Shown: positions 35,742-44,555, numbered from the stretch's first letter. The stretch is 64,000 nt of DNA from Actinomyces denticolens (GCF_002072185.1 NZ_MVIW01000008.1:1-64000); one strand, 5' to 3'. A program made the numbers and translations. Notes: a model not told the origin generated them from the sequence alone.

Positions 35742-35773
35742 GGGGTGCGCGGAGCAACCGCTCCGCGCACCCC
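35742..35773. terminator. Bidirectional hairpin terminator
   Basis: A perfect 14-bp stem (GGGGTGCGCGGAGC with its complement) and a 4-nt AACC loop lie between the convergent YegP-like and secreted repeat protein genes. Confidence 0.8.
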
Positions 35774-35814
35774 CTCGCCCGTTCAGTAGCGCCTCGGGAA
35801 GGCGCCCGCCGAAC

Positions 35815-36708
35815 TCACACCTTCGCGGCGCGGTACCCAGCGTTCTCAGCGTCCGCGCCGCTCACAAAGCACTCCTCAGCCTTCGTCTGGTTGTAGAAGC
35901 GCTGGCCGGGACGGTGGTAGATCTTCGATTCCCCGTTGCCCTTGACCTGCGCCCAGCTCGGGCACGTGTACGTCCCCGGGTTGTAGTAGCGACTCGCCAC
36001 ACGCCCACTCCCGCTGAACCGGTACCACGTGGCGCCATCTTGCGCCCAACCAATAGCCATCGAGCCATCGGCCTTGAGGTAGTAGTCACCCACCCACATG
36101 CTCGTCGCCATCGCGCCCGACGCCGTCAGGTAGTACCAACTGCTCCCCGAGCCGATCCACATCCCACTCTCCATCACTCCGGTCGGCGTGAAGTGGTACC
36201 AGGAGGCTCCCGCCTTCGCCCACCCCGTCGCCATCGCGCCGTCGGACTTCAGGTAATACCAGGCGCCGCCGTCGGCGATCCACTGATTCGCGGCCATCGC
36301 CCCGGACGGGAGCAGGTAGTACCAGGTCCCGCTCGAGTCCAGCCACCTGCCGGACTGCATCACTCCGGAACCATTGAGGTAATACCAGGCCTTGCCGTCA
36401 TGAGCCCAGCCCGTCGCCATCGCGCCGTCGGACTTCAGGTAATACCAGGCGCCGCCGTCGGGAATCCACCCAGTCCTGGGCTCGCCTGCCTTGTAGAAGT
36501 ACCAGCCGCCGTTGCTCCACACCCACCCTGCCTGCGGCGCAGGCGCGGGCTGGGGCGCCGTCGTCCAGATCGCGGTGGGCGACGGCGCCGCTGCCGTCGC
36601 GAGAGGCGCGTCGGGAGACGGCGGCTCATCCGCGGCCGCGGCGGGGATAACTGCTCCGAGGAGCGAGAACGCCGCAATCGTCCCGATCGCGGATCGACGA
36701 AGGTTCAT
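35815..36708 (-). CDS. Secreted protein with choline-binding-type repeats
   Basis: A 297-residue secreted protein. A signal peptide (RRSAIGTIAAFSLLGAVIPAAAA) is followed by a Pro-rich linker and about eight 20-residue repeats of the pattern GWxxDGxxWYYLxxxGxM, typical of choline/cell-wall-binding modules. One repeat is truncated (SMWVGDYYLKADGSM). A C-terminal 55-residue unit with Cys and Trp (TYTCPSWAQVKGNGESKIYH) ending ECFVSGADAENAGYRAAK resembles a small domain found at the C-terminus of secreted nucleases. No catalytic domain is present. GGAGG precedes the ATG at 36708. Confidence 0.82.
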   Translation of the reverse strand: MNLRRSAIGTIAAFSLLGAVIPAAAADEPPSPDAPLATAAAPSPTAIWTTAPQPAPAPQAGWVWSNGGWYFYKAGEPRTGWIPDGGAWYYLKSDGAMATGWAHDGKAWYYLNGSGVMQSGRWLDSSGTWYYLLPSGAMAANQWIADGGAWYYLKSDGAMATGWAKAGASWYHFTPTGVMESGMWIGSGSSWYYLTASGAMATSMWVGDYYLKADGSMAIGWAQDGATWYRFSGSGRVASRYYNPGTYTCPSWAQVKGNGESKIYHRPGQRFYNQTKAEECFVSGADAENAGYRAAKV

Positions 36709-36851
36709 TATGGGATTCCTCCATGTTCCGGCCCGTGCCCCACCGCCAGTGGTGGGACATGCGGGCAAGAGCCTGCACCTCGGCCAGGCTGCGAAAATCA
36801 AGGGAGCGGGGAAGCGAGGGCGGGGACTCTCGCCAAGAAGTGTACGTCGAC

Positions 36852-38087
36852 CTACCGCGCAGCCCTCGGCCAGTCGCTCGTCAGATAGGCCTCCACCGCG
36901 CGATGCTGGAAACGATATGGCTTCCCTCGCTGGATAATCCCGCGCACAACGTCCAGGCGCTGGGAGGTCGGCCCGGCGGCGGTCACTGCCTTGTGCCCCA
37001 GCTGCCGGGAAATATTCGTCAACGTTCGGTCCTCCGGTTCAAGCGAGGCCATCGCCTCGACGAACTCGCGCTCGCGAGCGGGCAGGCGATCCAGGATGCG
37101 CAGGACATGGGCCTCCGCTTCCAATGCCGCATCGCGCCAGCCCCGCGTCACCTCATCATCCGTGATGATGTCACCAGTGCCCGCGTACCAGGCCCGCTCG
37201 CCCGCGAGTTGGAAGAGGAACGGCTCCCCGCAAGCAAGATCCACGATCCTGCGCTGGGCGGCTGGCTCCATGAAAACGCGCTGAGCTCCGTGATCGCTCG
37301 GGATCTCCCAACCCTGAGTGACCAGGGGCTGAAGCGCGGTCATGAGGGCGTCGTCGTCGATCGCGCCCAGGATCGATGTCTGGAAGCGGCGAGCGAACGT
37401 CGCCCCCTCCCGGGCTCCCGCGATCTCCGCGAACTCAGGCAGACCCGTGAGGTAGACGGCGATAGGCAGGCCCCTGCTGACGCTCAGCCCGCCCGGCGCG
37501 CGCGCCTCGTGCTCGAAGGTGAGCGAATCGCCCAGGGCGATGAGCATCTGCGAGAGGGCATTGCTGTCATGGATGTTCTGAACCTCGTCGATGTGGACAA
37601 GCACCATGACATCGCCGCGCCGCTCTGCCGCCAGGCCGATCTCCACGAGAAGATCAGTCAGCGCCCTGTACGGCTCCGGGCCCTCGCCGGTTCGGAGCGA
37701 GAGTGAGAGCCCCGAGGCGGCGACCGTCTGAACCCGGTTCAGGAGCTCGGAGATGCGCCGCTCGCGCGTCGTGGCTAGGCCAGCCGTGCCCGCGAGGTCG
37801 AGGAGTGCCGAGGCGACGCGCTTGATCGGGTCGCTGCCCGAGGGGATGCGGAGCTGCGGCGTCACCCAGTCCCCCTGAGCGGCGGCCCGGGCAGCGATCC
37901 TCCTCACGAGAGAGGACTTGCCGGTGCCGGCCTCGCCCAGGATCGTTCTGCCCCGCTCCGGGATCCCGGCGATCCGGCGCGGCCTGAGCACGTCCCTCCA
38001 GTCGCTGAGCTGCGGCGTGCGGCCCGCCCAGATCTGGGGGACGGTGTCCGAGCCTGGGCTGAAGGGCGAGTCAAGCGGCGTACGCAC
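36852..38087 (-). CDS. AAA ATPase (STAND/AAA_16-like) under operator control
   Basis: A 411-residue P-loop ATPase. Walker A is LGEAGTGKSSLVRR, Walker B VLVHIDEVQNIHDSNALS, with sensor-like IAVYLTGLPEF. A C-terminal winged-helix-like region (REREFVEAMASLEPEDRTLT) ends in RFQHRAVEAYLTSDW. It resembles TniB/ExeA-type and free-standing AAA_16 ATPases; the function is unknown. The GTG at 38087 is chosen because TAAACT lies 7 nt upstream, inside the first of two operator-like repeats. The frame stays open to 38357 but would read through those repeats. Confidence 0.72.
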   Translation of the reverse strand: MRTPLDSPFSPGSDTVPQIWAGRTPQLSDWRDVLRPRRIAGIPERGRTILGEAGTGKSSLVRRIAARAAAQGDWVTPQLRIPSGSDPIKRVASALLDLAGTAGLATTRERRISELLNRVQTVAASGLSLSLRTGEGPEPYRALTDLLVEIGLAAERRGDVMVLVHIDEVQNIHDSNALSQMLIALGDSLTFEHEARAPGGLSVSRGLPIAVYLTGLPEFAEIAGAREGATFARRFQTSILGAIDDDALMTALQPLVTQGWEIPSDHGAQRVFMEPAAQRRIVDLACGEPFLFQLAGERAWYAGTGDIITDDEVTRGWRDAALEAEAHVLRILDRLPAREREFVEAMASLEPEDRTLTNISRQLGHKAVTAAGPTSQRLDVVRGIIQRGKPYRFQHRAVEAYLTSDWPRAAR

Positions 38088-38133
38088 GGTGATAAGTTTA
38101 TCAAGACCGGAGTGCCTTGATAAGTTTATCAAG
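38088..38133 (-). promoter_or_regulatory. Tandem operators overlapping the AAA ATPase promoter
   Basis: Two copies of TTGATAAACTTATCAA (minus strand; dyad with only the two central bases breaking symmetry) lie at 38088-38105 and 38116-38133, centres 28 bp apart. The proximal copy contains the -10 box TAAACT, ends next to the GTG start codon and differs in its last bases (CACC). Binding there would block the promoter, and the distal copy would cover the -35 region. Confidence 0.75.
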
Positions 38134-38163
38134 CAGGCGCCGTCGTCTCCTTGCTCCCTTACC

Positions 38164-38249
38164 CCGCAGAAGCCGTTTCGACCCGCTCTTGCGCCCTCGA
38201 ACTGCGAGGATGAGACGGCGGGAGCGGGCCGAGGGCGCAGCGCCGGGCC
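38164..38249 (+). repeat. 86-bp direct repeat, copy 1 (left of ohyA)
   Basis: Aligns without gaps to 40231-40316. A 41-bp core (38188-38228) is identical and the flanks differ at only a few positions. Each copy contains an inner dyad (TGCGCCCTCG ... CGAGGGCGCA) able to form a hairpin. Confidence 0.85.
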
Positions 38250-38372
38250 GCGGGCGCGACGCGCACCGCGCGCATCGACCGCCGGGCGCCCCATGGGAGC
38301 ACAATGCTGTGCGAGCCCGAGGCCGCCCTGGACACGACCCCGGAACGTCACCTGCACCGAAGGAGATGCGCC

Positions 38373-40169
38373 ATGTACTACTCCAGCGGCAACTACGAGG
38401 CCTTCGCCCGCCCTCGCAAGCCCGAGCGCGCGGAGCGAGCCTCCGCCTGGATCATCGGCACCGGACTGGCCGGCCTATCCGCCGCCGTCTTCCTCATCCG
38501 CGACGCCCAGGTCCCCGGCGATCGCATCCACCTCCTCGAAGAGCTCCCCCTGGCCGGAGGCTCCCTCGACGGCGTCAAGCGCCCCGACGTCGGCTTCATC
38601 ACCCGGGGCGGGCGCGAGATGGAGAACCACTTCGAGTGCCTGTGGGACATGTACCGCTCGATCCCGTCCCTCGAGGTCGAGGGCGTCTCCTACCTCGACG
38701 AGTACTACTGGCTCGACAAGGACGACCCCAACTCCTCCAACTGCCGCCTCATCCACAACCGCGGCGAGCGCGTGGCCGATGACGGCGACTTCACCCTCTC
38801 CGAGGCCTCCCAGAAGGAGATCGTCGGCCTGTTCCTCATGAGCGAGGAGAGCGTCGGCGCCCGCACCATCGACGACTACTTCTCCGAGGAGTTCTTCGAG
38901 TCCAACTTCTGGGCCTACTGGGCCACGATGTTCGCCTTCGAGCGCTGGCACTCCCTGGCCGAGATGCGCCGCTACCTCCTGCGCTTCGTCCACCACATCA
39001 ACGGCCTGCCCGACTTCACCGCCCTGAAATTCAACAAGTACAACCAGTACGAGTCGATGGTGAAACCCCTCCTGGCCTACCTCAAGGGCCACGGCGTCGA
39101 CATCCGCTACGGGACCGCGGCCCGTGACGTGCGCGTGAGCACCGACGCCGGGAAGAAGACCGCCACCGCGCTCCTCGTCACCGTCGACGGCGAGGACAAG
39201 GAGATCGCGCTGGGCGAGGACGACCTCGTCTTCGTCACCAACGGCTCCATCACCGAGTCCACCACCTACGGTGACCACCACACCCCGGCCCCCGCCACGA
39301 GCGAGCCCGGCGGCTCCTGGACCCTGTGGGAGAAGCTGGCCGCCCAGAGCCCCGACTTCGGCCGCCCCAGTGTCTTCTACAAGGACCTGCCCGAGCGCTC
39401 TTGGTTCATCTCCGCCACCGCCACCATCGAGAACACGCAGATCGACTCCTACATCGAGCGGCTCACCCAGCGCGACCTCCACGACGGCAAGGTCAACACC
39501 GGCGGCATCATCACCATCACCGACTCAAGCTGGATGCTCAGCTTCGCCATCCACCGCCAGCCCCACTTCAAAGAGCAGGCCCCTAACCAGACCGTCGTGT
39601 GGATCTACGGGCTCTACTCCGACACCGAGGGCGACTACGTCCACAAGCGCATCGTCGACTGCACCGGCGAGGAGATCACCCGCGAGTGGCTCTACCACCT
39701 CGGCGTCGAGCCCAACCGCATCGATGAGCTCGCCAGGCAGGAATCCGTCAACACGGTTCCCTGCTACATACCCTTCATCACCTCCTACTTCATGCCTCGC
39801 CGCCCCGGCGATCGCCCCGACGTCGTCCCCGCTGGCTCGCGCAACCTCGCCTTCATCGGCAACTTCGCCGAATCACCCACCCGAGACACGGTCTTCACCA
39901 CCGAGTACTCCGTGCGCACCGCCATGGAGGCCGTCTACACCCTCATGGACGTCGACCGCGGCGTGCCCGAGGTCTTCTCCTCCGCCTACGACCTGCGCGA
40001 GCTGCTCAAAGCCACCTACTACCTGCGCGACCGCAAGACCATCCTCGAGGAGCCCCTGCCCATGCGCCTGCCGAAAGTGGTCCAGACGAAGGCCCTCAAG
40101 CGCCTGCGTGGCACCTGGATCGCCGAGATCCTCCAGGACGCCGGCCTCCTGCCCGGGAGGAAGCAATAG
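38373..40169 (+). CDS. ohyA: Oleate hydratase
   Basis: A 598-residue FAD-dependent fatty acid hydratase of the former myosin-cross-reactive antigen family. It adds water to the cis-9 bond of oleate or related unsaturated fatty acids. The Rossmann motif GTGLAGLSAA (Gly29-x-Gly31-x-x-Gly34) is followed by the hallmark GGREMENHFECLWDMYRSIP. FIGNFAESPTRDTVFTTEYS near the C-terminus also fits. It is soluble or peripherally membrane-bound and helps detoxify host fatty acids. AAGGAG precedes the ATG by 8 nt. The gene is bracketed by 86-bp direct repeats, hinting at acquisition or mobilisation. Confidence 0.95.
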   Translation: MYYSSGNYEAFARPRKPERAERASAWIIGTGLAGLSAAVFLIRDAQVPGDRIHLLEELPLAGGSLDGVKRPDVGFITRGGREMENHFECLWDMYRSIPSLEVEGVSYLDEYYWLDKDDPNSSNCRLIHNRGERVADDGDFTLSEASQKEIVGLFLMSEESVGARTIDDYFSEEFFESNFWAYWATMFAFERWHSLAEMRRYLLRFVHHINGLPDFTALKFNKYNQYESMVKPLLAYLKGHGVDIRYGTAARDVRVSTDAGKKTATALLVTVDGEDKEIALGEDDLVFVTNGSITESTTYGDHHTPAPATSEPGGSWTLWEKLAAQSPDFGRPSVFYKDLPERSWFISATATIENTQIDSYIERLTQRDLHDGKVNTGGIITITDSSWMLSFAIHRQPHFKEQAPNQTVVWIYGLYSDTEGDYVHKRIVDCTGEEITREWLYHLGVEPNRIDELARQESVNTVPCYIPFITSYFMPRRPGDRPDVVPAGSRNLAFIGNFAESPTRDTVFTTEYSVRTAMEAVYTLMDVDRGVPEVFSSAYDLRELLKATYYLRDRKTILEEPLPMRLPKVVQTKALKRLRGTWIAEILQDAGLLPGRKQ

Positions 40170-40522
40170 CGCTGAGGCCCGGCCCGGGGCCCCATGGCCT
40201 CCGCTTCGTGCCCTCAAACGCGCCCTCAGCCCGCGAAAGCCATCTCGGCCCACCCTTGCGCCCTCGAACTGCGAGGATGAGACGGCGGGAGCGGGGTGAG
40301 GGCGCAACGCCGGGCCAAGGGTGCTGTCCAACTGCCTCCCGGCCTCCGCCCGGCCTGCCAGCGCCGTCGGGCCGCCCGCCTCCTCCCCGCGGCGTCCGCA
40401 GAGCGATCGTCATGCGCTGGACATACGGCTGATGCCTACTCTTCTGCGGTCCCCGGCCGGGCCCCTGCCCGCGCCGTGGCCCAAACGCCAAGGGACGGCA
40501 CGACGAACTCCTAGGAGGACTC
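40170..40522. other. Intergenic region ohyA-ddh
   Basis: Contains direct repeat copy 2 and the promoter region of ddh. No gene is supported. Confidence 0.5.
40231..40316 (+). repeat. 86-bp direct repeat, copy 2 (right of ohyA)
   Basis: Second copy of the repeat at 38164-38249, 61 bp after the ohyA stop, in the same orientation. About 2.07 kb separates the two copies. Confidence 0.85.
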
Positions 40523-41494
40523 ATGATCAGGGTCGCGATCAACGGATACGGCAACCTCGGGCGGGGCGCGGAGCAGGCCATCTCGAAGAGCGAGGACATG
40601 GAGCTCGTCGTCGTCTTCACCCGCCGCGATCCCGCCTCGGTCACCACCCAGGGCGCCCCCGTCGCCCACATCGACGACATGCCCGCCTGGGCGGACAGGG
40701 TCGACGTCTGCCTCAACTGCGGGGGCTCGGCCACCGACCTCGCCGAGCAGGGCCCCGCCGCGGCCTCCCACTTCACCACCGTCGACTCCTTCGACACCCA
40801 CGCCGAGATCCCCGCCTACTTCGCCTCCGTCGACGCCGCCGCGAAGAGCGCCGGCCACCTCGCCATCATCTCCACCGGCTGGGACCCGGGCCTGTTCTCC
40901 ATGCTGCGCGTCCTGGGGGACTCGGTCCTCCCCGACGGCACCACCACCACCTTCTGGGGCCCCGGCGTCTCCCAGGGCCACTCCGACGCCGTGCGCCGCA
41001 TCGAGGGCGTGCTCGACGCCCGCCAGTACACGCTGCCGGTCGCCGAGACCGTCGACGCCGTCAAGGCCGGTGAGGACGTCGAGCTCACCACCCGCTCCAT
41101 GCACCGCCGCGACTGCTACGTGGTGGCCGCCGAGGGCGCCGACCTCGCTCGCATCGAGAAGGAGATCGTCGAGATGCCCAACTACTTCGCCGACTACGAC
41201 ACCACCGTCACCTTCATCTCCGCCGAGGAGATGGCCGCCGAGCACGCCGGCATCCCCCACGGCGGCACCGTCATCCGCCGCGGCCGGACCTCCGACGGCG
41301 TGGCCGAGCGCATCACCTTCGAGCTGGCCCTCGACTCGAACCCCGAGTTCACCGGCTCCGTCGTGGCCGCCATGGGCCGCGCCGCCGCCCGGATGGCCGC
41401 CCGCGGCGAGACCGGCGCCCGCACCGTCTTCGACGTCACCCTCGCCGACCTGTCCCCGAAGGACCCCGCCGAGCTCCGCGCCCACTACCTCTGA
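40523..41494 (+). CDS. ddh: meso-Diaminopimelate D-dehydrogenase
   Basis: A 323-residue NADPH-dependent enzyme that aminates tetrahydrodipicolinate to meso-diaminopimelate in one step, the dehydrogenase route of lysine and peptidoglycan precursor synthesis. The N-terminal Rossmann motif is INGYGNLGRGAE. ISTGWDPGLFSMLR and FWGPGVSQGHSDAVRRI are typical. TAGGAGGA precedes the ATG. The last 10 bp overlap the 3' end of the convergent TPR gene. Confidence 0.95.
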   Translation: MIRVAINGYGNLGRGAEQAISKSEDMELVVVFTRRDPASVTTQGAPVAHIDDMPAWADRVDVCLNCGGSATDLAEQGPAAASHFTTVDSFDTHAEIPAYFASVDAAAKSAGHLAIISTGWDPGLFSMLRVLGDSVLPDGTTTTFWGPGVSQGHSDAVRRIEGVLDARQYTLPVAETVDAVKAGEDVELTTRSMHRRDCYVVAAEGADLARIEKEIVEMPNYFADYDTTVTFISAEEMAAEHAGIPHGGTVIRRGRTSDGVAERITFELALDSNPEFTGSVVAAMGRAAARMAARGETGARTVFDVTLADLSPKDPAELRAHYL

Positions 41495-42096
41495 GCACTG
41501 GACCGCAGCCGATCACGGTTGCGGCGGAACAGGGCGAGGTACGGGTGCGCGGCGTCGAGCACGGCCTCGGCGTCGCGCACCAGCGCCTCGTACAGGGAGA
41601 GCGCCCGAGGCGCATCACCGGCCGCCTCGCAGGCCCGGGCGAGATTGTTCCGCGCCGACAGCGCATCGGGATGCCCTCGGCCCAGCAATCCGGCGGCGTC
41701 GTCGACGATCCGCTCGTGAAGAGCCACCGCCTTGCGAGTCCGACCCGCGTCCGCGCAGGCGCCGGCCAGGGCGCTGCGGGCAGTGAGCGACTGGGGAGCC
41801 TCCGGCCCGAGCAGCCTCTCGGTCCCGGCGACCACCTGCTCAAGCAGCGCCACCGCCGACGCCGGATCCCCAGCCGCGCGGTGGGCCCGGGCCAGGTGGA
41901 AGCGAACCCCCAGCACCCGGTGGTCCTCCGGCCCCAGCTCGCGGGCCAGCTCGGCGACGGCGTCCGCGAGCGCGATCGCCTCCTGCGGGCGACCGGCCGC
42001 CGTCGCATCGCGCAGCGCGTCGATGAGAGCGGTCGCATCAGCAGCGGCTCCAGCGGGGGTTGGCCTTCGTGCGCCGCCCGGCCCCTCAACGTCCAT
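41485..42096 (-). CDS. Tetratricopeptide-repeat protein
   Basis: A 203-residue soluble protein of about four 42-residue helical repeats of the TPR_12/kinesin-light-chain type: ARAHRAAGDPASAVALLEQV, TARSALAGACADAGRTRKAV, SARNNLARACEAAGDAPRAL. It likely mediates protein-protein contacts; no partner domain is attached. GGGGAG stands 6 nt before the ATG at 42096; the frame extends upstream but without support. Actinobacterial relatives are often part of larger FxSxx-COOH or NB-ARC systems, not seen here. Confidence 0.75.
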   Translation of the reverse strand: MDVEGPGGARRPTPAGAAADATALIDALRDATAAGRPQEAIALADAVAELARELGPEDHRVLGVRFHLARAHRAAGDPASAVALLEQVVAGTERLLGPEAPQSLTARSALAGACADAGRTRKAVALHERIVDDAAGLLGRGHPDALSARNNLARACEAAGDAPRALSLYEALVRDAEAVLDAAHPYLALFRRNRDRLRSSAQR

Positions 42097-42180
42097 GACC
42101 GCTCCCCTTCCTCCCAACCACGATAAGTGAGACGGCTCGATGGCACCGCTCCTCGACGCCGCCACTCACGGAGCATGCCA

Positions 42181-42220
42181 TGCCGATCCGTGCCGATCCA
42201 TGCCGGTCCGTGCCGACTCC
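42181..42220. repeat. Four tandem 10-bp repeats
   Basis: TGCCGATCCG, TGCCGATCCA, TGCCGGTCCG, TGCCGACTCC follow in register. The array is non-coding, between the 5' end of the TPR gene and the 3' end of the glucosaminidase gene. Further decayed units continue to about 42240. Confidence 0.75.
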
Positions 42221-42236
42221 ATGGCGATCACGCCGA

Positions 42237-43412
42237 TCAGCCGAAGTAGGCGCGCATCATCTCGGCCAGGTTGGTGCCGTAGCCGGGGTCGGTCGCCCAG
42301 CCCACTCGGGCCGGATTCTCCTTGATCCCCAGGTACTGCACGTACGGCGCGGCCCCCTTGCGCACATAGGAGAAGCGCGGATCCACCACCGGGTGGGCGA
42401 GAGAGGACGGTGAGGCCGAGGAGTCGGCGTAGGCGCGCAGATGCTGCACCTGGGCGCGCAGGCCGGTCCTCACGTCCGCGAAGGACGCGCCGCCGACGCC
42501 GCCGCCCGTGGCGCCCAGGCCCCCGAAGTTGAACTGGCTGATGCTCACATCGCCGCCGAAGCGCAGCCAGGCGGTCTCCTTCATCACCTGGCAGAACAAC
42601 AGCTCGGGGCTGACGCCCTCCGCCACCGCCTCGTCGTGGACGATCCCCGCGAAGGCCTCGATGGTGGGCGCGCCGCCGGCACTGAGCGCCCCCGATGGGT
42701 AGGCGCGCCCGGAGGAGCGATACGCGGCGACCATAGTGGCCACGAGCTCGTCGCGCCCTGACGTCGGAGAGGCCAGGACCGGTGTCAGATCGGCGTAGCC
42801 GAGCCATGCCCCGCTGCTGTGGAAGCGCGAGACGCGGCCATCGACGCTCACGGTGCCGGTGACCATCGCGCCCGTTCCGGTCAGGTAGTACCAGGTGGCG
42901 CCGTCCTTGATCCAGCCGGTGGCCATGGCGCCGCCGGGGCGCAGGAAGTACCAGGCGCCGTCGTGGCGCAGCCAGCCGGTCGCCATCGCTCCCGAGCCGT
43001 CGAGGTAGTACCAGGTGGCACCCTGCCGCAGCCAGCCGGTGACCATCGCTCCTGACCCGGGGGCCAGGTAGTACCAGGTCGGGCCGGCCGCCAGCCAGCC
43101 GGTCGCCATCGCGCCGCTGGTGGGATCGAGGTAGTACCAGGTGGCGCCGTCCTTCAACCAGCCGGTCGCCATCGGGCCGGAACCGGTGAGGTAGTACCAG
43201 CGCCCGCCGTCGAACAGCCAGCCGACCGTCCTGGCCCCATTGAGACCGAAGTGGTACCACTGACCGCTCCTCGCGACCCATCCGGTGGCCCCCGTGGGGA
43301 CCGCGACGGCGGGCGGGGCGGCGACGGCCGCGCCGACGGGAATGGTGACGCCGCCGAGCGCTGTGACGGCGAGGACGAATGATGCGGCAGATGAGAGGGT
43401 ACGGGACCGCAT
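42237..43412 (-). CDS. Secreted glucosaminidase with choline-binding-type repeats
   Basis: A 391-residue secreted enzyme. After a signal peptide (RTLSSAASFVLAVTALGGVT) come about eight repeats such as GWLKDGATWYYLDPTSGAM (residues 45-205). The C-terminal 160 residues form a mannosyl-glycoprotein endo-beta-N-acetylglucosaminidase-like domain: EAFAGIVHDEAVAEGVSPEL, CQVMKETAWLRFGG (probable catalytic Glu), SISQFNFGGLGATG and YGTNLAEMMRAYFG. It likely cleaves peptidoglycan glycan strands while bound to the wall through the repeats, comparable to LytB of pneumococcus. The start is set by the signal peptide. Confidence 0.88.
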   Translation of the reverse strand: MRSRTLSSAASFVLAVTALGGVTIPVGAAVAAPPAVAVPTGATGWVARSGQWYHFGLNGARTVGWLFDGGRWYYLTGSGPMATGWLKDGATWYYLDPTSGAMATGWLAAGPTWYYLAPGSGAMVTGWLRQGATWYYLDGSGAMATGWLRHDGAWYFLRPGGAMATGWIKDGATWYYLTGTGAMVTGTVSVDGRVSRFHSSGAWLGYADLTPVLASPTSGRDELVATMVAAYRSSGRAYPSGALSAGGAPTIEAFAGIVHDEAVAEGVSPELLFCQVMKETAWLRFGGDVSISQFNFGGLGATGGGVGGASFADVRTGLRAQVQHLRAYADSSASPSSLAHPVVDPRFSYVRKGAAPYVQYLGIKENPARVGWATDPGYGTNLAEMMRAYFG

Positions 43413-43528
43413 GAAGAGCCTTTCGAGTCAAGGAGCACGAGCATGGGACAGATGTGACTCCAGGGATGGGTGAGATCCATTATGTCAATGGATTCCCAGT
43501 GCTCTCGGGCGGCCCCGTGGACGACGGC

Positions 43529-43565
43529 ACCGGCCCCGTCTCGCATGGGAGGAGACGGGGCCGGT
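43529..43565 (-). terminator. Hairpin terminator of the membrane protein gene
   Basis: A perfect 14-bp stem (ACCGGCCCCGTCTC with its complement) and 9-nt loop just past the stop of the gene at 43586. Confidence 0.7.
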
Positions 43566-43585
43566 ATCCGTTGCGCGAAAAGGGC

Positions 43586-44452
43586 CTACTGGTAGTAGGG
43601 GCCCTGCTGCTGGTACGGGGAGGGCTGGGCGCCCGGCTGCATCTGCGGCCCGGTGGCCATGGGGGCGCCGGAGCTCCCGCCGTAGCCGCCGGCGCCCGCC
43701 GCGATCCCGGCGGCTGGTCGAAGCCGCAGTCCGGCGACGATCATCGCCGCCCCGCAGGCCAGGAGCAACAGCACCGCGATGAGCAGCATGTACATGCCCA
43801 CGCCCCTGCTGACCTCGAAAGAGTCGGAGAAGTTGCCATAGCTGCTCTTGGCCTGCTTGATGGTCTTCTGGGCGTCGGAGATCTCCGAGTTGGCGTTGAT
43901 CCAGGTGACGCCGTTCCAGATCCCGCCCAGGACTGTGATCACCCCCGCGCCGAGGACGACGGGGAACTTCCTCACGAAGAACGCGCCGATGCCCGCCGCG
44001 ATCACCAGAAGGCCGGCGATGAGGATCTGCACCCCGTAACTCTTGTCCTCGACATCCCAGAAGTTGGAGGAATCGCTCTGGGAGGCGATCGTCGCGGAGA
44101 CCGCGGGGAGGAAGGACGCGATGATCGCGAGCAGCCCGATCACCGGACCGGCGATGAGCGCGATCGTGTGCCAGGTCGGGGATGCCCCGGTGCGCGTGAC
44201 ACCGCCGAGCCCCGCCGCGGCACCGGCCTGGGGCTGCGCGGCGCCGTACTGGGCGGGCGCGCTCTGGTACTGCGGCTGCTGGTAGGCCTGTTGGTCGATC
44301 CACGCGGCGAGATCGGGCGGGCAGGCGGGATGCCGGCGGACATGCGCCCGCAGGTCAGGGCGGTGTTGTGCGATCTGCGCGAGCGTCCCCGGGTCGATCG
44401 CAGGATTCGCGAGGTGAGCAGGTGTGCAGGACAAGGGGTCGATGGCCGTCAT
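43586..44452 (-). CDS. LRV-like N-terminal domain plus multi-pass membrane protein
   Basis: A 288-residue protein. The first 55 residues (CTPAHLANPAIDPGTLAQIA, then RPDLRAHVRRHPACPPDLAAW) match the variant leucine-rich-repeat-like module seen in many actinobacterial proteins. Four to five hydrophobic helices follow (from about residue 95), with a 60-residue extracytoplasmic loop, then a Gly/Pro/Gln-rich tail. Function unknown. It is next to a second gene with the same N-terminal module (44556-45878). CAGGAG precedes the ATG. Confidence 0.72.
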   Translation of the reverse strand: MTAIDPLSCTPAHLANPAIDPGTLAQIAQHRPDLRAHVRRHPACPPDLAAWIDQQAYQQPQYQSAPAQYGAAQPQAGAAAGLGGVTRTGASPTWHTIALIAGPVIGLLAIIASFLPAVSATIASQSDSSNFWDVEDKSYGVQILIAGLLVIAAGIGAFFVRKFPVVLGAGVITVLGGIWNGVTWINANSEISDAQKTIKQAKSSYGNFSDSFEVSRGVGMYMLLIAVLLLLACGAAMIVAGLRLRPAAGIAAGAGGYGGSSGAPMATGPQMQPGAQPSPYQQQGPYYQ

Positions 44453-44555
44453 GCGAGCTCCTGGGAAGTGGTTGATGTAGGAACACCGTAGCGGGGATGA
44501 CAGCGCGGCGCACGGGCTGGGATCCCCACCCGCTGCGCGTGGGCGGGGCGAGGGA

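Noticed and set aside
38164-38249. Insertion-sequence ends around ohyA
   Set aside because: The repeats are direct, not terminal inverted repeats, and no transposase lies between them.
38304-38372. N-terminal extension of oleate hydratase back to 38304
   Set aside because: The ATG at 38373 has an ideal AAGGAG and matches the family N-terminus; the extension overlaps repeat-rich sequence.
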